Source: Salisapilia sapeloensis
Lineage: Eukaryota > Oomycota > Peronosporomycetes > Peronosporales > Salisapiliaceae
Direction: 5' to 3'
DNA length: 59,199 nucleotides
Assembly: GCA_023334545.1 (NCBI GenBank)
Contig: JAADVB010000103.1
Coordinates: forward strand, 1 to 59,199
Shown: piece after piece, positions 52,484 through 59,199 of the stretch
Numbering within the stretch: position 1 is the stretch's first letter
Layout: each line of letters begins with the position of its first letter
Translations under genes and position numbers: made by a program
Notes under the pieces: model-generated
Database searches by the model: none
The model's input: the letters and a program-made list of their open reading frames with translations, nothing else
Told to the model about the DNA's origin: nothing

Positions 52484-54827
52484 TCAACATTCACCCCAAC
52501 ACTCGTCATTCTCTTCATACTCATCATCTGAATACTCTCCATTATCTTCTGCATCCGAAGCGTTTGCACCACTTTCAACTTCACTGTCGTATCCACTGCT
52601 GACATTTTCGTCTTGCATCGTCAGCTCATGAATGGTAATTGCTTGGTCTTTGACGCGCTTTTGTAGTTTCGTCACTTCTTTATGAGCTCGTTGAATCGCC
52701 CATTGCAGCTCTTGCTGCTTCGCGTCTGCTTCGTCATAAAATGCTTCTCGTTCACGGTGGAACTTGGCTTTTAGTTTATCGATTTGAGATGCCAAAGTAT
52801 CACATTTTCGACGCATTGATTCATTTCCTCCACGATCGCGCCTGCGGTCACTGTAATGATATGTGGATTCTATTTCTCGCTGGTGTTGCTTCAAGGACTC
52901 AAGCTCCTTGTCTTGTTCCTAAGGATAGACAACGAAATAAGATGGTAGTCTAATGGTGTAGTAGCAGTACATGTGCACCTCAATGCGTTTTTTCGAGTTC
53001 AGTTGAGCATCAATCATCTCTTTCCACTGTGTTGTGTATTCTTGGTGCTTTGTTTCGAGAGCTTCTTTCTCGGCTACGACTGCTTTTACTTGTGCTGCCA
53101 ACTCTTGCACTTGTTGGTCATGCCGTTCCGTCTACATAAAGCAATAGTTCGGTCATCTTTGCTTAATCGACATGTGCAAGATATACATACCTCAGTCTTA
53201 CGAGCTTCTTCTATCTCTACTAGCTTTGTTTGCTGTGTCGATGTCTATGCAAGAGATGAAATCGTTTAAGCACTTTAGATGGCCAACATCAAACTTCTAT
53301 AAGGACGTACCACAGTTGTGAGGTTATGGACATTTTGTAAGAGCTCTTGCTGCGTCTTCTGACTGTTTTCCACAGCCTTTGAAGCTTCCTCCCATCGAGT
53401 GTGGAGTTCTTGCATTCGTTCTTGTAAACTTTGGATGTGGGTTTCCAGTTCTAATTTCTCATTTCGTATACTTGCATACCGGTCTTCTACTTCTTTCTTC
53501 TCTTGGTTACATACCTCAATGTCATTCTTCATAGCCTGGACACTTTCGTAGACTTGCATGTACTTGGAATGGAGTTCGTCATACTTTTGCCATCGCTCTT
53601 CCTGCATTTCTTTTCGAGCGACTTCTTTTGCTTTTACACATGCAGACTCTATTTCTTTGGCTATTTGCTCTTCCGTTTTAACACCTCTATTGGCAATTGT
53701 CTCCGTCGCTCTCCGCATCGCATTCTTGTCTGCTTCTCGAATCTCATTGTCTTTGGCCTTTATGGAGCTATCGAATGTTGCTTTCATCTTGTACATGGCC
53801 GCAATGAAATACTCTTGCTGCTCAATGATATACTCTCGCGTTTTGAATAAACCTTGGTAATCTTCTTGGACCATAGCGAGCTGTTCTTTCGTATGCTGAT
53901 GAGACTGCAGCACCTCTTTCCATTTCTCTTTCATCCGATTGACCATCATTGAGTGATTACATTTCAACTCACTCTTGGCATGCAAAGCCTCTTGTAAAGC
54001 TTCTGACAAGTCTGTTATCTTTCGTCTACTTTTGCTGTTTTCATTCTGTACTTTGTCCTTTAGCTGATGAGTCGTCTGCTCACGGTACCGGCTTTCATCC
54101 AATTCCTTCTCCATTGCCTGTAGTCTAGTCTTTGTCTTACTTATCTGTTCTTTCAAAGATTGCTCGGAAGCTAACCGATCATGACGTTCAGCTTCCAGTT
54201 TCTGTTGGAGTTGTTCACATCGCTCACGAAGTGTCTTTCGTTCATTCTGGGTAGTCTTAACCGAGTTGGAGGCTTCTGATTGCACAATATCAATTGCACC
54301 CTGATGCCGCCTTTCAACTGTTCGTAGTTCATGCTGGGTAGCAGTTAGTTTGGCTTGCAGTGCCTGTTTGTCATCCATTGCAGTCTCTAGCAAGGCACTC
54401 GTCTGCGTGTACTGCTGTCGGCTTTCATCTCGTAACTTTTCCGCCGATGTCAACGACTTTTGTAAAGCAGCTATCTCTCTTTTGAGCTGCATTTGATGTG
54501 CGCTCGCGACTGAGGCTGCTTTCTCCGCAGCTTGGTCTTTCTTGTGCAGTTGGTTTCGAAGTGACTCAATGTCCTGCATATATGCTTGACGTTCCTATCA
54601 CAAGGCTAAGACAATTATACATGATCCTGGACAAAATTTAGTCCTACCTCATCGAAACATTGTTGTACCTCTCGAATGGTTATAGATCTCTTTCCTCCTG
54701 TAGTAGACTGTTTGACAACTCCACTAGAGCCTCTATGTACGGAAGACGGAGGTCTGCCGCTTGCATTACTATATCCGTAGCTTTTTACAGGTAGTCGTCG
54801 CTTCTGAGACGGGTGGCTACATTCCAT
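52484..54827 (-). CDS. Long coiled-coil protein
   Basis: Five exons, 54827-54648, 54594-53311, 53244-53191, 53131-52979 and 52918-52484, give 701 residues. The N-terminal 50 residues are basic and Ser-rich (KRRLPVKSYGY, TTGGKRSITIREVQQC). Residues 55-650 are almost unbroken heptad coiled coil rich in Gln, Glu, Lys and Leu, with only short gaps (GLFKTREYIIEQQEYFIAAM is the least charged part). The C-terminal 45 residues are acidic (GYDSEVESGANASDAEDN to NDECWGEC). No motor, kinase or other domain is present. Such proteins are common at centrosomes, basal bodies and the axoneme, and the window holds two other flagellar genes, but this assignment is inference. It is divergent from the histidine phosphatase gene. 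Confidence 0.72.
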
Positions 54828-55250
54828 GTTCGACTCTCACTTCTTGAGTTGGGATTGACAAGTCTCACGCGACCCACAGGCAGTGTTGACAGCTACTGGA
54901 TGCGTTCGTCTTTTAACGGTCCACACGTCGAATCCAAACCTTTACTCCGTCATGTTCTTTAAATAAATTTTAAAGTTGGAAGGAGTCGTTATGAAACTCC
55001 AATTATTGTCGTATATGTATTTTGCGTCATTCGAAAGGTACAAGTGCATAGCAAATATACGTATCCTTCCTTTCAGGATCGATTGAAGTTGCGTTATGTT
55101 TGGAATCATGTTAGAAACGATCAAAGATGATTAGCAACGAAGTAGATTTGGTCACTCTGGAAATCACTTGCTATCAATCAACATGACCAAAGTATCCGCT
55201 AAGTGTCTCTATTCATTAATCTACCTACTTTTAAACTCTATGAGTAGCAA
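54828..55250. other. 423-bp divergent intergenic region
   Basis: Upstream of both the coiled-coil gene and the histidine phosphatase. A frame starting at 55168 looks like a short signal peptide but is not in frame with the phosphatase and cannot be joined by plausible splice sites. TACAAGTG lies at 55039-55046. Confidence 0.4.
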
Positions 55251-56539
55251 ATGCGCCTTCGACAGCTCCAAGTGCTGCATCGCCATGGTGATCGTACACC
55301 TCTTCACAATATTCTCCAAGGCGGATCGAATGTCCAAGCAGAACAAGAGGAGAATCAGCAGTGGGAATCGAAACTGCCTACTCGGGACCACATCCGTGAT
55401 CTAGGCCATCGCTTTCCAGCCAATTTGCCCCCAAATACTGATGCTGAGAAGTCAAAGTCCAAGATCCAAGACATGCAATTAAGCAGTCATCACGTCATGC
55501 AGCATCGTCCGTACGGCTACTTGACTTCTAAGGGGCTGGATGAAATGGCCTCCAGAGGTTCTCAGCTGGTAGATAAATTATATAAGTATGATGGCTTTCT
55601 TTATTTATGTAAAGAGATAGATGGAAATAAGCAATGATGGCGGACTAGACGTTGATCAATTGCGTCCGGAAGATGTCCAAGTGTTTAGCAACACGTACAC
55701 ACGTACGCAGTTGAGTGTCCAGTCTTTACTAACTGGTATGCTAGCTCAGCACCCGTTCTTGTCGCCGACAATAACAATCCTCCCACCGGATCAAGACTTT
55801 ATTAACGGTATGCGAAGATACTCTGGCGTCATGATGCGAGTACTTATGGAATGTAGCGTACACGATGTATCCGGAAGTTGGTCGTATGAAGGCTTTGATG
55901 GTCAAAGAGAGTGAGGAGATGGTCTCAAGAGAAAAGGAGATGGAAGAGAGACGGAAGGATCTCATGGGTCTTTTACCAGCGCTAGCATCGGAAAGTGTAG
56001 CCTTTTCCTGGATGGATGTCTTTGATTACTATATCTGTCGTGAAGCGCATGACGTGCCACTCGTACCAGGCACGGAAGAGCATCGGGATGCTACATTGCA
56101 GCACCTCATCTTCCGTTTTAACAAGGTATCTCGACGTTATAAGGTTATTGATGTAGGAGCTAAGTCGAGAGCATAGTACTTTTCCAATAGAGATATCCTG
56201 CAAAAGGTAGCTGGCCCTTTGATTGGAAAAGCTCAGGAGCAAATGGAACTGGTTACCAAGGAAGATGGGCATCAGAAATCGCTGGTCATATATAGCGGTC
56301 ATGATACGTCTGTGTTGTCGACTCTGCATGTACTCGGCGCCGATGTCGTGGATCGAGAAGAGTACTGGCCACACTATTCGTCTGCCTTGACACTCGAGCT
56401 ATTAGAAGATGATCAAGGTGCATTTTTCGTTCGAGCTTGTTTGAACGGACAAGAGATATCGAAACGAGATGACCCATCCATGGGTATCTACACGCTGGAA
56501 GAGTTTCAGCATCTTGTCAAGATGTTCAAACCGGAATAA
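55251..56539 (+). CDS. Histidine acid phosphatase (branch 2)
   Basis: Four exons, 55251-55585, 55632-55807, 55857-56125 and 56177-56539, give 380 residues. The catalytic motif LHRHGDRTP lies at residues 9-17 with the phospho-accepting His. The general acid pair is in YSGHDTSVLSTLHVLG, the HD motif near the C-terminus. Intermediate blocks fit the family: YGYLTSKGLDEMASRGSQL, VFSNTYTRTQLSVQSLLTGM and FRFNKYFSNRDILQKVAGPL, the last formed by joining exons 3 and 4. The join DFINAYTMYPEVGRM between exons 2 and 3 is also frame-consistent. No signal peptide is present, so this is probably intracellular like the ACP6 lysophosphatidic-acid phosphatases. The first intron, 46 nt, is the shortest and least sure. 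The stop lies 196 bp before the cyclin ATG. Confidence 0.8.
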
Positions 56540-56670
56540 ACATGGAAACCAGGTTGAAGCTACGTGGTACCGTATCAGTACATTTTTGGTACCATCTAGT
56601 CAGAATAGGCTCATTCTACGGTCTATGATTGGCGGAGATAAGCACAACAAATTTAAATTTCAGCATTATC

Positions 56671-56682
56671 TTTGGCGCCAAA
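56671..56682. promoter_or_regulatory. E2F-type palindrome upstream of the cyclin gene
   Basis: TTTGGCGCCAAA lies 54-65 bp upstream of ATG 56736, identical to the element before RFC4. A second E2F-consensus site, TTTCGCGC, follows at 56700-56707. Two sites this close together are characteristic of E2F-controlled cell-cycle promoters. Confidence 0.65.
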
Positions 56683-56735
56683 ATCTGATCCAGTATGTAT
56701 TTCGCGCCCGAGACACTAAGCCTCCGTCTGTGATC

Positions 56736-57593
56736 ATGAGTCAAGTAGAGAAACGTGAGCGATGTTTATCCGCTGATATGCCTCGGATGACCAAGGCACA
56801 GAAGCTGGAAGGCTCCCCTTCCTCGATTGCCCACCTCTCGACGATGGCGTCTCCAGCCAAGTGTCCACATGCTCATGTCTTGGAACGTGTAGCGCCGGAA
56901 GATCGAGACGCAATTGTCGCTGGTATCTTTACGATCTCCTTGGCATTGGGACTAGAGCAAGAGACCTTGCATATATTCACGAGTCTCTTGGATCGATACC
57001 TTTCCATTCGTCCAGTGGAATTGCGATCACTTGAGAAAGTAGCGATCGCATGCTTTTGGATCGCCATCAAGTTTGAAGAATCAGCGAATACGATTGCGGA
57101 GAAGCATGTGAAGAGTATTTTACAAAGTCGAGGCACATCTGGCAAATGGACATGGCATGAGATCCTGGAACTTGAGCTGGAAATCCTTAAGACACTCGAC
57201 TTTCGTGTCTTCATCCCGACCGTGCTTAGTCGCTTGCATACTCGAATCGACAAGTCTAGTACCCAGATATCCGCTGCCAAGATAAGTTTGATGCAGTACT
57301 TATCAGATCTCGTGATCTTACGTTCCGAAGCGAGTATCTACTCGGAAAAGATGCTGGTGGATGCTATCTGGAGTATCCTCCAAGACGACTCGATGGCAAG
57401 TACATCTCGTGAGATGCTAGCTCCTATATTCTCCTTCTTTCTCTTCCATCGAGACGTAGTCGACGGCCAGCATGATCTATTCGACAAGTGGGCAGCACTA
57501 CGATGTCGCTACGGTCGTGTCTTACCATTTTCCTGGGAACTTCCATATGCACAAGAGTGTTCCTGTCGTGTTTGCAATTACAATCGAGAGTAA
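56736..57593 (+). CDS. Cyclin-like protein
   Basis: 285 residues from ATG 56736; the frame stays open into the phosphatase gene upstream, but there the reading is a shadow. Residues 40-165 form a cyclin box: RDAIVAGIFTISLALGLEQE, ETLHIFTSLLDRYLSIRPVE, LEKVAIACFWIAIKFEESAN and ELELEILKTLDFRVFIPTVL. It has the usual helix order, including the Lys of the cyclin fold IAIKFEE. A more divergent second helical repeat follows to about residue 250. The N-terminus has KR/KAQK basic stretches and no clear destruction box. The type (A/B/D) cannot be fixed by eye; the VLSRLHTRIDKS region suits A/B-type cyclins. Presumed role: activating a cyclin-dependent kinase. The E2F sites upstream suggest G1/S expression. 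It is convergent with the lectin gene. Confidence 0.82.
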   Translation: MSQVEKRERCLSADMPRMTKAQKLEGSPSSIAHLSTMASPAKCPHAHVLERVAPEDRDAIVAGIFTISLALGLEQETLHIFTSLLDRYLSIRPVELRSLEKVAIACFWIAIKFEESANTIAEKHVKSILQSRGTSGKWTWHEILELELEILKTLDFRVFIPTVLSRLHTRIDKSSTQISAAKISLMQYLSDLVILRSEASIYSEKMLVDAIWSILQDDSMASTSREMLAPIFSFFLFHRDVVDGQHDLFDKWAALRCRYGRVLPFSWELPYAQECSCRVCNYNRE

Positions 57594-57642
57594 ATAAATT
57601 ATGCTTTTAGAAGTGTCCAAGTCATGTCTTGATTCGTTTTTC

Positions 57643-58929
57643 TTAAAGGAAGTGCGATTTACGCAAATCTTGATACTTTTTGTATCCAAACGCGATCATA
57701 CCGCCAAGACCTAGCACCAATACGAAGAAGGGCATGACCCATCCAGATCCTTGACTGGCCGAAGCTTCAAATGTCTTTTGGAGTTTATCCTCCACCTGGT
57801 CTTTAATCGATGACACGGATGCTTTCACTCGATCCGACACCTTACTGTTCGACCATTCTTCCAGCTTGGCAATCCGCTTTTCATCCTCTGCTTCTTGCTC
57901 CTTTAGCTTCGCGACTGTGTTCTCCGTCGACTCTTGCAATGCCGAGAGCTGGTGCTCAAAGTCTTCCAGTAGTTGGTTGTACGTGTTCTTCACGGCGACC
58001 ATACGTGCCGTGAGGTCATCTGTCACCTTCTTATCCTCCGTTAGAGCGGACGCATCCTTCTCCTCTTGAGGTGTACGGATAGCGCGGATCTTTTGGTCTG
58101 CAGCTTCCTGAAGAGGATCCGATGCGTCGTCGTACATGGTCAAAGACAGCACGTCGTGGTTGTCAGCGAGACTGCCAGTGGATGCTGTTAGACCAATGTA
58201 CGCATTTTCGGTCCATCCAGCTCCAAGCTTTACTTGGGTAGAGTAGCACTGGACCCACTTGCCATCGGCCTTGGGGTCCAAGGAGATGACAATGTACTCG
58301 TCTTTGTATTGGATCTTGGCACGTGCGTAGCTCTGGGAAGCACTAAATCCTGCGTTATTTTCATGGTGTCGAAGACCTTGCGCCATGCATCCTTCCTTTG
58401 GACTAGTGAGAAGGTCGTCTAGGGACTTGGTGCCATCGTTCTCAAAGTACGTGACATCCTTGTGACCTCCCTTCTGCTCTGGGTTGACGAACGTGTCAAA
58501 GATGACGCCAAAGCCGTTGTACAGACCGACGAAGCCGTGGTTGCTTCCGGACTTGTACACCGGTGAGTCAGTTACCCACAGTGCGAGACCGTCACCGAAG
58601 AGTGATTCGCCTTGGCCACTGATACGGAAGTTGAGCACGACGGCAAACTCACGTGTCTCGAGCTGTCGTTTGCTCCAGATGTACCCACGTTTGGATTGAC
58701 GGTCTGGTGTGAGTCGAGCGAAATAACGATGCACGGACGTATCACCGCCTACTGTCCAATGCGAACCGAGCTCTCGCTCCCCTGACGCTGATATGTCCTC
58801 GAACGGCTTCTCGAACGTAAGCTCATTTAGCTTCACAGCATCCACTGATAGGAACTGCACACATGCTACTAGTGATAGAACGATGTAGATGAGCATAGGA
58901 GCTCTAGTACTCCGCTCGGATGTCTGCAT
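57643..58929 (-). CDS. L-type lectin cargo receptor (ERGIC-53/VIP36 type)
   Basis: A 428-residue single exon. A signal peptide occupies residues 1-31 (LIYIVLSLVACVQFLSVDA). The leguminous-type lectin fold spans about 33-270. It contains HWTVGGDTSVHRYFARLTP, FGDGLALWVTDSPV, GLYNGFGVIFDTFVNPEQ (calcium and sugar-binding Asp/Asn) and GWTENAYIGLTASTGSLADN, the closing GLTAxTGxxxDNHD motif. A coiled coil follows at about 310-385 for oligomerisation, then one transmembrane helix (GWVMPFFVLVLGLGGMIAFG) and a short cytoplasmic tail KKYQDLRKSHFL. The terminal FL may act as ER exit signal like the FF of ERGIC-53; a KKxx retrieval signal at the very end is absent. The protein would carry high-mannose glycoproteins between ER and Golgi. 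It shares the early secretory pathway with SEC13 in this window. Confidence 0.92.
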   Translation of the reverse strand: MQTSERSTRAPMLIYIVLSLVACVQFLSVDAVKLNELTFEKPFEDISASGERELGSHWTVGGDTSVHRYFARLTPDRQSKRGYIWSKRQLETREFAVVLNFRISGQGESLFGDGLALWVTDSPVYKSGSNHGFVGLYNGFGVIFDTFVNPEQKGGHKDVTYFENDGTKSLDDLLTSPKEGCMAQGLRHHENNAGFSASQSYARAKIQYKDEYIVISLDPKADGKWVQCYSTQVKLGAGWTENAYIGLTASTGSLADNHDVLSLTMYDDASDPLQEAADQKIRAIRTPQEEKDASALTEDKKVTDDLTARMVAVKNTYNQLLEDFEHQLSALQESTENTVAKLKEQEAEDEKRIAKLEEWSNSKVSDRVKASVSSIKDQVEDKLQKTFEASASQGSGWVMPFFVLVLGLGGMIAFGYKKYQDLRKSHFL

Positions 58930-59062
58930 CCTGCTTCCTATGCTTACGTGGACGGATATGTTGCGAAGGATGGTTTTATACGATTAAGCTATTTTACGTT
59001 CGTATCCAAAAGCTACAACCTTTCAAGATGCGGATGGCCAAGTATCTCTACTTGGTTTTTGC

Positions 59063-59199
59063 CTATCGATATAATGCATCGCTGGAGGAAGTGGTTCGGT
59101 GGATGATGTTGTGGGTGGTCGGGTGCTTTGATCCAGAAGACTGTTTGCTGATGTCGGCCAGGAAGGCGGCGTCCAGGTAGGTCGAGAGGAAGTCGTGCA
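59063..59199 (-). CDS. 3' end of an unidentified gene cut by the right window edge
   Basis: Reading inward from the right edge on the minus strand, HDFLSTYLDAAFLADISKQS is followed by 23 more residues and a TAG at 59063-59065. The first 17 codons end almost always in C or G, a strong coding signal. The opposite strand is open from 59028, but its codons show no such bias. Too little is present to name a family. Confidence 0.55.
   Translation of the reverse strand, partial: HDFLSTYLDAAFLADISKQSSGSKHPTTHNIIHRTTSSSDALYR

Noticed and set aside
55168-55250. Signal-peptide-like frame directly before the histidine phosphatase
   Set aside because: Different reading frame from the phosphatase with no plausible splice pair joining them.
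59028-59180. Plus-strand frame at the right edge
   Set aside because: The minus strand shows a much stronger third-position C/G bias over the same bases, so the plus frame is treated as a shadow.

Overview
The window is a gene-dense eukaryotic nuclear segment, most likely from an oomycete or close stramenopile relative. This is inferred from the gene families and from the introns, which are nearly all 50-75 nt, usually with GTACG-type donors and TAG or CAG acceptors. A SPEF2-type central-pair protein and a FOP-like basal-body protein argue for a lineage that still makes flagellated zoospores. The species cannot be named from the sequence alone. There are about 30 protein genes on both strands, often in divergent pairs separated by only 60-100 bp. 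I see no tRNA or rRNA gene, no CRISPR array and no intact transposon.

Region 1-10.8 kb: the tail of a gene running in from the left, a PX-domain protein, a FAR1/FLYWCH-like DNA-binding protein divergent from an ankyrin-PDZ protein, a small basic coiled-coil protein, a secreted Gly/Ser-rich protein, an F-box-like protein divergent from a 14-exon histidyl-tRNA synthetase, and a FAM177-like protein.

Region 10.8-25.3 kb is rich in chromatin genes. A 2,227-residue SNF2/CHD-type remodeler carries two chromodomains, a bromodomain, PHD and extended PHD fingers and a PDZ-like domain. A separate gene about 3 kb downstream encodes the SANT/SLIDE-like and CHCT parts normally found at the C-terminus of CHD1. 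Between them lie an acidic nuclear-looking protein and a GEP4-type PGP phosphatase that has a GC-AG intron. A FOP-like protein with a tandemly duplicated exon plus intron follows.

Region 25.3-45.9 kb: TMEM70-like, a Cys/His-repeat protein, TMEM135-like, an MFS transporter, a membrane-anchored serine carboxypeptidase, PRKRIP1 and mitochondrial L13 (divergent around a perfect 14-bp inverted repeat), SPEF2, an unknown disordered protein, a mitochondrial carrier, a REV1-like orphan BRCT protein, SEC13 and RFC4.

Region 45.9-59.2 kb: a gene-poor 2.5-kb stretch with one interrupted reading frame, then an NADPH oxidase, a plant-type glutaminyl cyclase, a long coiled-coil protein, a histidine acid phosphatase, a cyclin and an L-type lectin. 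The right edge cuts the 3' end of another gene. RFC4 and the cyclin share the same perfect E2F palindrome, TTTGGCGCCAAA, directly upstream of their starts. The cyclin and the large remodeler also share a TTTCGCGCCC element. This suggests S-phase co-regulation.

All exon-intron models were joined by hand by following reading frame, splice-site consensus and family conservation. Start codons are the least certain part.
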